Of a stretch of 64,000 nt of DNA, positions 44,722 to 53,601 are shown in pieces (the first letter of the stretch is position 1; each line of letters opens with the position of its first letter). Origin of the DNA: a virus. The position numbers were made by a program, and so were the translations under genes. Under the pieces are notes generated by a model. The model made no database searches and was not told the origin of the DNA. It saw only the letters and a program-made list of their open reading frames with translations. Location: IMG/VR virus record IMGVR_UViG_3300047510_002627, positions 1-64,000 of that record. One strand, 5' to 3'.

Positions 44722-46371
44722 ATGAGTGATGAACATTATCTCGGTAATCCGCTTTTAAAAAAAGCGAATACTGCTATTGAATTTACAGCAGAACAAATTG
44801 AAGAAATTGGAAAATGCTATGATGATCCCCTTTATTTTGCAGAGCATTATGTGCAAATTGTAACAATTGACAAGGGATTACAACCATTTAAAATGTATCC
44901 CTTCCAAAAAAACATGATTAAACGGTTTCATGATAACCGTTTTAATATATGCAAACTACCTCGTCAGTCTGGAAAATCTACTACAGTCTGTGCATTTTTA
45001 TTGCATTATGCAATTTTTAATGACAATGTGAATATTGCGATTCTTGCAAACAAAGCAAATACCGCAAGAGATCTTCTTCAAAGATTGCAAACAGGATATG
45101 AGAATCTTCCGAAATGGTTGCAGCAGGGAGTTCTATCTTGGAATAAAGGTTCTTTAGAATTAGAAAATAAATCAAGGATTTTTGCTGCTTCGACATCAGC
45201 ATCATCAGTAAGAGGAAGTACTTTTAATATCATCTTTTTGGACGAATTTGCATTCGTACCAAATACAGTTGCAGATAATTTTTTCAGTTCAGTATATCCT
45301 ACTATTACTTCTGGACAATCATCAAAAGTTATAATTGTTTCTACTCCATTTGGAATGAACCATTTTTATAAACTTTGGGATGATGCACAAAAAAAGAAAA
45401 ATAGTTATGTTCCTACAGAAGTTCATTGGACTGATGTTCCAGGAAGAGATGAAAAATTTAAAGCAACTACAATTGCAAATACCTCGGAATCACAATGGAG
45501 ACAAGAATTTGAATGTCAGTTTCTTGGATCTACTGATACCTTAATATCTGGAGCAAAATTAAATAATCTTACTTTTGATACTCCACTTCAATCCCATAAT
45601 GGATTTGATGTTTACGAGTTTCCTCAAAAAGATCATAATTATGTAATAACTGTTGACGTTGCTAGAGGGGTAGAAAAAGACTACTCTGCATTTACAGTAA
45701 TAGATATATCTCAGTTTCCTCATAGGTTGGTTGCAAAATATAGGAATAATCAAATAAGACCCATCGTTTTTCCCCAAACTATACGAGAAATTGCAAAAAG
45801 TTATAATAGAGCATATGTTTTATGTGAGGTTAATGATGTTGGAGATCAAGTTGCTGCTGGACTTTTTTATGATCTAGAATATGAAAATGTTCTTATGTCT
45901 TCTATGAGAGGAAGAGCAGGACAAGTTCTCGGGCAAGGATTTTCTGGGAAAAAAGTTCAATTGGGAGTTAAAATGTCAAAGGCAACCAAAAAAGTTGGTT
46001 GCTTAAATTTAAAGGCTCTTATAGAAGAAGACAAATTATTAATTTCGGATTTTGACACTATTTCAGAATTAACAACTTTTATACAAAAACATGGATCATT
46101 TGAAGCAGAAGAAGGAAGAAATGATGATTTAGTCATGTGTCTTGTGATATATTCTTGGTTGATTCAACAAGATTATTTTAAAGAATTGACAGATCAAGAT
46201 ATTAGAAAAAGATTATATGATGAGCAAAAAAATCAAATTGAACAGGACATGGCACCATTTGGATTTGTTAGTGATGGTATAACAGATGATACTTCCTTTG
46301 TTGATCAAAGTGGTGATCGGTGGCACGTCGATGAGTATGGAGATATGGCGTATATGTGGGATTATATTTAA
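44722..46371 (+). CDS. gp17: Large terminase subunit gp17
   Basis: T4 gp17 homologue, 549 aa. ATPase: Walker A RQSGKST (81-87), Walker B IIFLDEFAF (170-178), and a coupling motif STPFGMNHFYKLW (207-219). RNase H-type nuclease: VDVARGVEKDYSAF (311-324) with catalytic Asp 312 and probable Asp 320, and a late acidic residue near GRNDDLVMCLVIYSW. It powers DNA packaging through the gp20 portal and cuts the concatemer. It starts seven bases behind the 43320 gene. No intein or intron interrupts it, although this gene is a common insertion site. Confidence 0.95.
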   Translation: MSDEHYLGNPLLKKANTAIEFTAEQIEEIGKCYDDPLYFAEHYVQIVTIDKGLQPFKMYPFQKNMIKRFHDNRFNICKLPRQSGKSTTVCAFLLHYAIFNDNVNIAILANKANTARDLLQRLQTGYENLPKWLQQGVLSWNKGSLELENKSRIFAASTSASSVRGSTFNIIFLDEFAFVPNTVADNFFSSVYPTITSGQSSKVIIVSTPFGMNHFYKLWDDAQKKKNSYVPTEVHWTDVPGRDEKFKATTIANTSESQWRQEFECQFLGSTDTLISGAKLNNLTFDTPLQSHNGFDVYEFPQKDHNYVITVDVARGVEKDYSAFTVIDISQFPHRLVAKYRNNQIRPIVFPQTIREIAKSYNRAYVLCEVNDVGDQVAAGLFYDLEYENVLMSSMRGRAGQVLGQGFSGKKVQLGVKMSKATKKVGCLNLKALIEEDKLLISDFDTISELTTFIQKHGSFEAEEGRNDDLVMCLVIYSWLIQQDYFKELTDQDIRKRLYDEQKNQIEQDMAPFGFVSDGITDDTSFVDQSGDRWHVDEYGDMAYMWDYI

Positions 46372-46391
46372 TTCCTGAAAAAACTGATTTT

Positions 46392-46399
46392 AATAAATA
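46392..46399 (+). promoter_or_regulatory. Late promoter AATAAATA
   Basis: Ends 34 nt before gp18; a strong ribosome site AGGAG (46422-46426) follows, fitting high output of sheath protein. Confidence 0.7.
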
Positions 46400-46432
46400 T
46401 TTCTTAGATAAACTGAGTCTTAGGAGAAAAAC

Positions 46433-49141
46433 ATGGCGACTCCTCAATTATCTCCTGGTGTATTAATCAGGGAAGTTGATTTAACGGTAGGAAGGATCGA
46501 CAACATTATTGACAATATTGGAGCAATTGCTGGGCCCTTTGTAAAAGGTCCAGTAGAAGATCCAATTACAATTGAAACGGAAGACGAATTACTCAAGGTT
46601 TTTGGTCCACCAGTATCATCTGATAATCAGTATGAATATTGGTTGACAGCATCATCATTCCTCTCTTATGGGGGAATTCTTAAAGTTGTAAGAACCGATT
46701 CAGACGTAATTGTAAACTCAAGCACAAGAACCCAATTTGTTGGAGAAGTTGCTTCAATCACATCTGGAGATGATATTACTGTTGGTGCTGCTATTACAGT
46801 AGTATCCGGAAGAGCAGATGATGCAAGAACTTATGTTTCACAAACATTCGTTCTTGGAGAAATTGGAGCTGGAAACACAACTGGATACGGATATACAACA
46901 TCATCCGCAGGTTCAGGACTGATTATTTCTGTTGGTCTTGGAACCACAGGATCTGTAGAAGCACTTTCAATCATCAACAATGGTGAAGGATACAGTGCTG
47001 GAGATTCACTTTTCATCAATGATATCATTTTTGGAAACCCAGCTGGTGACACTCCTGTTCAATTAAAAATAAGTGCTGGCGCTGTTGCTACAGAGCAAGT
47101 TGAAAATATTATTGCTGATGAAGAGTTAAAGATTAAAAATGATGCTGACTATGAAGGTCAGCAAGAAGATGTAGGAGTTGCTTACCTGTATGCTGGTAAA
47201 AACCCAGGAACATGGTCAAATGGACTTGCAGTCGCATTTATTGATGACCTTGGAGATCAAATTTTAGATCTTACAGATTCTGGAGCAACTGTCAGCAATA
47301 TTCAAGTTGGATATGGAGTTACAGTTACTCTCGATCAAGTAAGAAGACCAGTAAGACGAACTGGAAGAAATGATGAAGGTGGTGGATTCTTCACCGAAGA
47401 TGGATTCCTGAAAGGAATTGTAACAGGTGTTTCAACAGATACCAGCGAAGTAGTTGTAAGAGTTGTTTCAAAAGTTGCTCTTGATGGATCAGAAACTCCT
47501 GTTGAGTACAAGAATAGATCAAGACACTCTTCATTCAAACCAAATACTCAAATTGCATTTGTAGATGAGAATGGATCAGTTATTGAAACTGCAAATATTC
47601 TTCAGGGAAGCAAAGTAAAAGACTGGTATAATGAGCAATTTATTAGTCTTGAAACTGGAAACATTCTTTGGAAAGCAATTGCACAAAAGCCATCTACTAA
47701 TCAGTGGGTAGCAGAAAGAAAGGGAAGAAATGATGCCCTTCACCTTGCAGTATTTGATGATCTTGGAACAGTAACTGGCATCAAGGGAAATCTTCTTGAA
47801 AAGTTTGTTTCTCTTTCAAAGGCAAAGGATGCAATTTCTGCGATTAATCCTCCACAAAGAGTTTATTGGAAGGATTATGTTGCACAAAATTCAGCATATA
47901 TCTTTGTTGGCGATAACCCATCAGATATTTCAAATCAAGAAAGAACTTATTCTTCTGGATTTGACCTTGGAACATCTGTTGCTGGATTTGGAAATCTGAC
48001 TCCAGTATCTCAGGCAGACGGTCTTTGGAATGTGTCAGGAAAAGAGAGAGTATTCTCTGTTCTTGGTTCAAAACTCTATAGACTTTCGGGTGGTAAGGAT
48101 TACACCCCAGTTCTGTCAACAACAACTGCTGCAGCAGCATCACCTACTGCCGCATTGACCATTGCACAGACTCAGAATGCCTCCACTGTAACGTTGACTG
48201 AAACAGTTACAATCGGTTCATTCAAAGCATCTCTTGGAGATCTGTTAAATGCATATGATTACTTCGCAGACGAAGATGAAATTGCACTTGATTATCTCTT
48301 GATGGGACCAGGACTTGAGAACAAGGAAGAATCCCAAGCAAAAGCTCAAAACTTGATTGCAATTGCTAACGAAAGAAGAGATTGTATTGCATGTATTTCT
48401 CCACACAGAGGAGATGTTGTTCCCGATGGATTCTCCTTCAAGAGCACTGATGATATGACTGATGATGTAGTTGAGTTCTTCTCAACTCTTGCATCTTCAT
48501 CCTATGCAGTGTTTGATAGTGGATATAAGTACATGTATGATAGATTTAATGATGCCTTCAGATATATCCCATGTAATGGAGACATTGCTGGTCTGATGGT
48601 AAGAACATCTATTGACAGATATCCATGGTTCTCCCCTGCTGGACAACAAAGAGGTATCATTAACAATGCAGTTAAACTTGCATATAATCCAACTAAAGCA
48701 CAAAGAGATAGACTCTATGTTGCAAGAGTAAATCCAGTTATTACTCAATCTGGACTTGGAACACTGCTCTTCGGAGATAAGACCGCTCTTGGATATGCTT
48801 CTGCATTCGATAGAATTAACGTTCGTAGATTGTTCCTCTATGTTGAGCAATCACTCAAGTCACTTGCTGATGCACAACTCTTTGAATTGAATGACGAAAT
48901 TACAAGATCCAACTTCGTTTCAGTCGTAGAGCCATTCCTTGCAGATATTCAAGCAAAGAGAGGTCTTTATGGATATCTGGTTGTTTGTGATGAGACAAAT
49001 AATACACCAGATATTATTGATAATAATGAGTTTAGAGCAGACATTTATCTGCAACCAACTAAATCCATCAATTACGTAACATTAACATTTGTTGCGACTA
49101 GAACGGGAATTAGTTTCGGTGAAATTACCGGTACAGTTTGA
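46433..49141 (+). CDS. gp18: Tail sheath protein gp18
   Basis: T4 gp18 homologue, 902 aa (T4 659). N-terminal SPGVLIREVDLTVGRIDNII, GPFVKGPVEDPITIETEDEL and the C-terminal FVATRTGISFGEITG identify it. It polymerises around the gp19 tube and contracts. A domain at about residues 140-205 holds a GxGY repeat (IINNGEGYSAGDSLFIND) not present in T4 sheath as I know it, and so likely lies on the outer face. Strong AGGAG ribosome site; codons here are less AT-biased than in the baseplate operon. Confidence 0.95.
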   Translation: MATPQLSPGVLIREVDLTVGRIDNIIDNIGAIAGPFVKGPVEDPITIETEDELLKVFGPPVSSDNQYEYWLTASSFLSYGGILKVVRTDSDVIVNSSTRTQFVGEVASITSGDDITVGAAITVVSGRADDARTYVSQTFVLGEIGAGNTTGYGYTTSSAGSGLIISVGLGTTGSVEALSIINNGEGYSAGDSLFINDIIFGNPAGDTPVQLKISAGAVATEQVENIIADEELKIKNDADYEGQQEDVGVAYLYAGKNPGTWSNGLAVAFIDDLGDQILDLTDSGATVSNIQVGYGVTVTLDQVRRPVRRTGRNDEGGGFFTEDGFLKGIVTGVSTDTSEVVVRVVSKVALDGSETPVEYKNRSRHSSFKPNTQIAFVDENGSVIETANILQGSKVKDWYNEQFISLETGNILWKAIAQKPSTNQWVAERKGRNDALHLAVFDDLGTVTGIKGNLLEKFVSLSKAKDAISAINPPQRVYWKDYVAQNSAYIFVGDNPSDISNQERTYSSGFDLGTSVAGFGNLTPVSQADGLWNVSGKERVFSVLGSKLYRLSGGKDYTPVLSTTTAAAASPTAALTIAQTQNASTVTLTETVTIGSFKASLGDLLNAYDYFADEDEIALDYLLMGPGLENKEESQAKAQNLIAIANERRDCIACISPHRGDVVPDGFSFKSTDDMTDDVVEFFSTLASSSYAVFDSGYKYMYDRFNDAFRYIPCNGDIAGLMVRTSIDRYPWFSPAGQQRGIINNAVKLAYNPTKAQRDRLYVARVNPVITQSGLGTLLFGDKTALGYASAFDRINVRRLFLYVEQSLKSLADAQLFELNDEITRSNFVSVVEPFLADIQAKRGLYGYLVVCDETNNTPDIIDNNEFRADIYLQPTKSINYVTLTFVATRTGISFGEITGTV

Positions 49142-49176
49142 TTTTCGTAATTAATTTCAAATAAGGAGGAACAAAA

Positions 49177-49896
49177 ATGGCATTTGGAAGTTACGCAACA
49201 AGCAATTCTCCCGCCCTTAAAAACTTAACCGAGTTTAAAACTAAGTTACGTGGTGGGGGTGCAAGACCAAATCTTTTTGAGGTCAACATTGAATCATTCC
49301 CAGATGTAATAAAGGCCTACTGGACAAAAGAAGATAGAGAAGATTTCTCTTTCTTATGCAAGGCAGCTGCTTTGCCAGCGTCTAATGTTGCAGCAATTGA
49401 TGTTCCTTTCAGAGGACGTATTTTTAAAGTTGCTGGTGATCGTACATTCGACACTTGGACAGTTACTGTCATCAATGATGAGGACTTCAACCTCAGACAT
49501 GCCTTTGAAATGTGGATGAACCACATTTCCAAGTTGGATAATGCTTCTGGAGCTGTTAATCCACAGTCTTACATGACTGATGCAATTGTTTATCAGTTTG
49601 GTAGATCAAACAAGAGAAATGGTAGACAAGTTCAGGATGAAGCTGGAAAACTGGGTTCATCCGCACCACCAAACACGGGATCTTTCAAACCACCAGTTTT
49701 GAGAGCATATAAAATGCATGACATTTTCCCAACAAATGTGTCTCAAATTGATCTTTCATATGATACAGGCGACACAATTGAAGAATTCACTGTAGAATTC
49801 CAAATTAACTGGTTTGAAATTGAAGATACGGCTAATGGATCAAGTGGAAATGATTCTGAAGTTGGAGGTCAGGCTCCTAACCTGAGAGTAACCTAA
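49177..49896 (+). CDS. gp19: Tail tube protein gp19
   Basis: T4 gp19 homologue, 239 aa (T4 163). The conserved core is ARPNLFEVNIESFPD, FSFLCKAAALPASNVAAIDV and FDTWTVTVINDEDFNLRHAF, then EMWMNHISKL. It builds the DNA-conducting tube inside the sheath. AAGGAGG (49161-49167) is a very strong ribosome site. A C-terminal extension of about 40 residues after EFTVEFQINWFEIE is Gly/Ser-rich. It lies 35 nt behind gp18. Confidence 0.93.
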   Translation: MAFGSYATSNSPALKNLTEFKTKLRGGGARPNLFEVNIESFPDVIKAYWTKEDREDFSFLCKAAALPASNVAAIDVPFRGRIFKVAGDRTFDTWTVTVINDEDFNLRHAFEMWMNHISKLDNASGAVNPQSYMTDAIVYQFGRSNKRNGRQVQDEAGKLGSSAPPNTGSFKPPVLRAYKMHDIFPTNVSQIDLSYDTGDTIEEFTVEFQINWFEIEDTANGSSGNDSEVGGQAPNLRVT

Positions 49897-49904
49897 TAGA
49901 GTTG

Positions 49905-49912
49905 TCTAAATA
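49905..49912 (+). promoter_or_regulatory. Late promoter TCTAAATA
   Basis: Ends 28 nt before the gp20 start. Confidence 0.65.
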
Positions 49913-49939
49913 ATAGGAAATACCGCTTAACTTTTAATA

Positions 49940-51649
49940 ATGGCTAAATTGTTCGGATTTTCTATTGAAGACGACGATAAGTTACCAAAGTCCGCATTAT
50001 CCCCCGTCCCCATCAACAATGAGGACGGGGTTGACCACTATTTAACTAGTGGTTTTTTTGGTTCTTATGTTGACATTGAAGGTGTTTACAGAAATGAATT
50101 TGAGTTAATAAAAAGATATAGAGAGATGGCACTGCATCCAGAAGTGGACAGTGCCATTGAAGATATTGTGAACGAGGCTATTGTATCAGATACAAATGAT
50201 ACTCCCGTTCAAGTAGAACTTTCAAACCTTAATGCTAGTGATGGTATTAAGAAAAAAATTAGAGAGGAGTTTAAACATATTTTAAACTTATTAGATTTTG
50301 ATAAAAAATGCCATGAAATTTATAGAAATTGGTATATTGATGGAAGAATTTTTTATCATAAAGTAATCGATTTAAAAAGACCAGAAGATGGAATTCAGGA
50401 GTTAAGGTATATTGACTCCATGAAAATGCGTTATGTTAGACAAGAAAAGCAAAAGAAGCAAAGTAATGCAAGAACATCACAAATAGTGATGTCTTCTGGA
50501 TCGGAACAAAATCCAATGGATTTTACTTTTCCAGAAATTGAAGAGTATTTTCTCTACACTCCAAAATCTTCATATCCAGTTGGCAATACAAATCCTGGAC
50601 AACAAGGTGGAGCAAAAGGTGGGGGAATTAAAATTGCAAGAGATGCAGTTGCATATTGCACTTCAGGATTAGTAGATAGAAATAAAGGAACTACTCTTTC
50701 TTATTTGAATAAGGCAATTAAGTCTCTCAATCAACTTCGTATGATTGAAGATTCTCTAGTTATTTACAGACTTTCAAGAGCACCAGAACGTAGGATTTTT
50801 TACATTGACGTTGGTAATCTTCCAAAGATGAAGGCAGAGCAATACCTTCGTGATGTAATGATGCGTTATCGTAATAAACTGGTTTACGACTCCAATACTG
50901 GAGAAATTCGTGATGACAAAAAGTTTATGGCAATGCTTGAGGATTATTGGTTACCACGTAGAGAAGGTGGTAGAGGAACTGAAATTTCCACACTTCCAGG
51001 TGGACAAAACCTAGGAGAAATTACAGATATTAATTATTTTCAAAAGAAATTATATCGTTCACTTAATGTTCCCCCATCAAGAATGGATGGAGAAGGTGGT
51101 TTTAATCTTGGTCGTTCTTCTGAGATCTTAAGAGATGAACTTAAATTTACTAAGTTTGTTGGTCGCTTAAGAAAGAGATTTGCCAATTTATTTAACGACT
51201 TATTAAGAACTCAATTAATTCTTAAAAATATTATTACTCCAGAAGATTGGGAAATGATGTCTGAACACATTCAGTATGATTTCTTATATGATAATCACTT
51301 CTCAGAACTTAAAGATGCAGAGTTGATGACTGAAAGATTAAATCTTGCGGCAACTGCGGAACCTTATATCGGTAAATATTTCTCACAAGAATATGTAAGA
51401 ACTCAAATTCTTAAGCAAACTGACGGTGAAATTAAAGAAGAAGATGAAAAGATTAAAAAAGAAATTTCCAAAGGTATTATCCAAGATCCAAATGCAATGG
51501 TCGATCCAGAAACTGGATTACCTATGGATCCATCTGTAGTTCCTGGTGCAGATAATATAAATGGAGCATCGGGAAAGGTTCCATTGGATGGAAAAACACC
51601 AGAAGTTAATGGTAAAGTCGCAGAACCACCATCAATAAGAATGAAATAA
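49940..51649 (+). CDS. gp20: Portal protein gp20
   Basis: T4 gp20 homologue, 569 aa (T4 524). Typical segments are EVDSAIEDIVNEAIVSD (about 67-83), IDGRIFYHKVIDLKRPEDGI, YLFYTPKS-like YFLYTPKS, RMIEDSLVIYRLSRAPERRI, FYIDVGNLPK, MRYRNKLVYDSNTGEIRDDK and SLNVPPSRM. It forms the dodecameric portal that nucleates prohead assembly and binds gp17. The C-terminus is an acidic, Pro/Gly-rich tail. The gene is a standard cyanophage marker. Confidence 0.95.
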   Translation: MAKLFGFSIEDDDKLPKSALSPVPINNEDGVDHYLTSGFFGSYVDIEGVYRNEFELIKRYREMALHPEVDSAIEDIVNEAIVSDTNDTPVQVELSNLNASDGIKKKIREEFKHILNLLDFDKKCHEIYRNWYIDGRIFYHKVIDLKRPEDGIQELRYIDSMKMRYVRQEKQKKQSNARTSQIVMSSGSEQNPMDFTFPEIEEYFLYTPKSSYPVGNTNPGQQGGAKGGGIKIARDAVAYCTSGLVDRNKGTTLSYLNKAIKSLNQLRMIEDSLVIYRLSRAPERRIFYIDVGNLPKMKAEQYLRDVMMRYRNKLVYDSNTGEIRDDKKFMAMLEDYWLPRREGGRGTEISTLPGGQNLGEITDINYFQKKLYRSLNVPPSRMDGEGGFNLGRSSEILRDELKFTKFVGRLRKRFANLFNDLLRTQLILKNIITPEDWEMMSEHIQYDFLYDNHFSELKDAELMTERLNLAATAEPYIGKYFSQEYVRTQILKQTDGEIKEEDEKIKKEISKGIIQDPNAMVDPETGLPMDPSVVPGADNINGASGKVPLDGKTPEVNGKVAEPPSIRMK

Positions 51650-51666
51650 TTTAATATTTTTATATT

Positions 51667-52392
51667 ATGGGAAAAGAAATTAAAGATAATTTAGATCCGG
51701 TTGAAGATTTTTTCTTTGGAATATCAAACGTAAAAGACTATCACAATGCTACTCATACCGCATTGGGGCATATGATTTATAGTCATTTTGAATGGGTCAA
51801 TGGAAAATTTTTTGAGGCCTTAATTGACTTTTTAAAAAAAGCAAAAATTGAATCCATGATTGATGTTGGTGGTTGTAATGGACATGTATCAAAATTATTA
51901 TTAGAGTTTATTGATACTTTGGAGCAAACAATTATTATTGAACCTGTTCCAAAAAACTATCATTTTATTAATTTTAGATTTTGTGATGAACCAAGGATAC
52001 AAGTATGTACAGATGCAATTTATTACGGAAAAGATTCATTATTATTAACTTCTGAAGATGGAAATTTGGGTGGATTTCATACTTCTAATCATGGATATGA
52101 AGTACCGACTACAACCTTAGAAAAATTTCCTGTACCAGATTTTTTAAAATTGGATGTTGAAGGAGCAGAATATAACATTATTGAAAATTCAACCATGTTA
52201 AAAAAAGTTCCTTTTATAAACATAGAATTTCATGACAGTGAAAATAACTCTTGTAATGACTGGGAAGATTATGTAACTAAACACTTTCCAGAGCATAAAA
52301 TTCATTTAAATGGCAAGAATTTTTTAAGATTTGATAATCTTTCGTATCATGAACAAGTTCTTTTAGTTCCTAAAAGATATAAAATCTCATAA
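51667..52392 (+). CDS. FkbM-type SAM-dependent methyltransferase, 241 aa
   Basis: Rossmann methyltransferase signature: motif I MIDVGGCNGHVSK (64-76), an acidic strand end IIIEPVPKN (89-97), and PDFLKLDVEGAEYNIIEN (157-174) with the LDVEGAE motif diagnostic of the FkbM family (O-methyltransferases of sugars and other small acceptors). EVPTTTLEKF (145-154) matches the usual TLD-like stretch before it. N-terminal 60 residues are phage-specific. The gene sits between portal gp20 and gp67, an interval not otherwise interrupted in T4. It starts 17 nt behind gp20 and would be cotranscribed with head genes. Substrate unknown; a glycan or capsid modification is possible. Confidence 0.8.
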   Translation: MGKEIKDNLDPVEDFFFGISNVKDYHNATHTALGHMIYSHFEWVNGKFFEALIDFLKKAKIESMIDVGGCNGHVSKLLLEFIDTLEQTIIIEPVPKNYHFINFRFCDEPRIQVCTDAIYYGKDSLLLTSEDGNLGGFHTSNHGYEVPTTTLEKFPVPDFLKLDVEGAEYNIIENSTMLKKVPFINIEFHDSENNSCNDWEDYVTKHFPEHKIHLNGKNFLRFDNLSYHEQVLLVPKRYKIS

Positions 52393-52395
52393 ATA
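52388..52395 (+). promoter_or_regulatory. Late promoter CATAAATA
   Basis: Overlaps the end of the methyltransferase gene and ends 25 nt before the ATG at 52420. Confidence 0.65.
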
Positions 52396-52419
52396 ACACG
52401 AAAACACAGAAAAACAATT

Positions 52420-52581
52420 ATGGAAAACATTGTTGATTTAATTACTTATGACGAGTCTCCATCGGAGATTAGTGACGCAATTAAAGATTCTTTATTTGCA
52501 AGAGCAGCAGAAAAAATTGAAAATATAAAACCAGATATTGCAGCATCTTTATTCGTATCGCCAGAGTATGAAGAAGAATAG
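52420..52581 (+). CDS. gp67: Prohead core protein, gp67-like, 53 aa
   Basis: 53-residue ORF too short for many gene finders. MENIVDLITYDE..., then IKDSLFARAAEKIENIKPDI and AASLF, with acidic end PEYEEE. The helix pattern matches T4 gp67 (short helical part and acidic tail), though the acidic tail is far shorter than in T4 (80 aa). Position between gp20 and gp21, and a late promoter 25 nt upstream, support a core role. A helper in prohead scaffold formation is inferred. Confidence 0.65.
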   Translation: MENIVDLITYDESPSEISDAIKDSLFARAAEKIENIKPDIAASLFVSPEYEEE

Positions 52582-52583
52582 TT

Positions 52584-52607
52584 TATAAATATACCGTTCT
52601 ATAAATA
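52584..52607 (+). promoter_or_regulatory. Tandem late promoters TATAAATA x2
   Basis: Two perfect T4-consensus late boxes, TATAAATA at 52584-52591 and 52600-52607, 16 bp apart. They lie 44 and 28 nt before the ATG at 52635. Confidence 0.8.
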
Positions 52608-52634
52608 ATATTATAAAAATCGTTAATTATAATC

Positions 52635-52895
52635 ATGATCATTAAGCCCAAAGGTGTTGCTGTAAATATTGTTGGATCTGCTAGTTCTGTTCCAGATCTC
52701 AGTTCCATTGGAGCAACATTAGTGTCTCTTGTTAATACACAAGCATCAGCAGTTAGTGTTGCACTGAGTCCAGATGGGACAGATGTTTATATTGCAGCGG
52801 GCGAGAGGGTTTTACTCCAAAAAGCACCAGCAACCACTATTACTGTTGCCTCTGGTGATCCAGTATATGCAACTAACGTAGGATTCACAAATTAA
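52635..52895 (+). CDS. Small beta-rich probable virion protein, 86 aa
   Basis: 86-residue protein made of short beta segments: IIKPKGVAVNIVGSASSVPD, LVSLVNTQASAVSVALSP, VYIAAGERVLLQKAPATTIT. No acidic runs, so it does not resemble T4 gp68, which might be expected here. The beta-sandwich pattern resembles small capsid or tail accessory proteins of marine myoviruses as I recall. It is driven by two perfect late promoters, so it may be abundant. It starts before gp21 with 4 nt between. Function unknown. Confidence 0.6.
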   Translation: MIIKPKGVAVNIVGSASSVPDLSSIGATLVSLVNTQASAVSVALSPDGTDVYIAAGERVLLQKAPATTITVASGDPVYATNVGFTN

Positions 52896-52899
52896 TCTC

Positions 52900-53544
52900 A
52901 TGAAACTAATCAAAGAAGAAATAGAATCAGTAAATTTTATTACTGAGGAAAAAAATGGAAAGAAAACCCTTCATATCGAAGGAACTTTTCTCCAAGGAAA
53001 TATAAAAAACCGTAACGGTCGTATGTATCCCATGGAGACTCTTCAAAGAGAAGTTAAGAGATATAATGCAGAATATGTTGAAAAAGGACGTGCTCTTGGA
53101 GAACTCGGACATCCTGATGGACCTACTGTGAATCTCGATAGAGTTTCACATATGATTACATCCTTAAAGGAAGATGGGACAAACTTTGTCGGAAAGGCAA
53201 AAATCCTTGATACTCCTATGGGTAAAATTGCATCTTCTTTAATTGGGGAAGGTGTAAAACTTGGAGTTTCTTCAAGAGGAGTTGGTTCTCTTGTAGAGAA
53301 AAATGGAGTCAAAGTTGTTAATGATGACTTCATGTTAGCAACTGCAGCAGACATCGTTGCCGACCCATCAGCACCAGATGCTTTTGTAAATGGCATCATG
53401 GAAGGTGTTGAGTGGGTTTGGAATAGTGGTGTTTCTGAGCAAAAAGTAGAGAGTTTACAAAAAAGAATTGACAAACTTGCAAGAGAACGTGCTTTAAATG
53501 AGCAAGCACTCAGTCTTTTCAATGAGTTTCTCAATTCTTTGTAA
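52900..53544 (+). CDS. gp21: Prohead protease gp21
   Basis: T4 gp21 homologue, 214 aa (T4 212). Assemblin-fold serine protease that matures the prohead. Visible are GRMYPMETLQREVKRY (40-55), the His motif GELGHPDGPTVNL with His 71, and LGVSSRGVGSLV (121-132) with the catalytic Ser at 124 or 125. The cleavage specificity of the T4 enzyme is after (L/I)-x-E; such sites occur in gp22 and gp23 here. It lies directly upstream of the scaffold gene gp22. Confidence 0.93.
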   Translation: MKLIKEEIESVNFITEEKNGKKTLHIEGTFLQGNIKNRNGRMYPMETLQREVKRYNAEYVEKGRALGELGHPDGPTVNLDRVSHMITSLKEDGTNFVGKAKILDTPMGKIASSLIGEGVKLGVSSRGVGSLVEKNGVKVVNDDFMLATAADIVADPSAPDAFVNGIMEGVEWVWNSGVSEQKVESLQKRIDKLARERALNEQALSLFNEFLNSL

Positions 53545-53555
53545 TTAAATAATTT

Positions 53556-53567
53556 TATAAATAAATA
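53556..53567 (+). promoter_or_regulatory. Late promoter TATAAATAAATA (two overlapping boxes)
   Basis: TATAAATA (53556-53563) overlaps AATAAATA (53560-53567), 39 and 35 nt before gp22. It is also the nearest clear late promoter for gp23. Confidence 0.75.
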
Positions 53568-53601
53568 TAGTTTAACTTATACGAGTTTACGGAGAGTTCA
53601 A

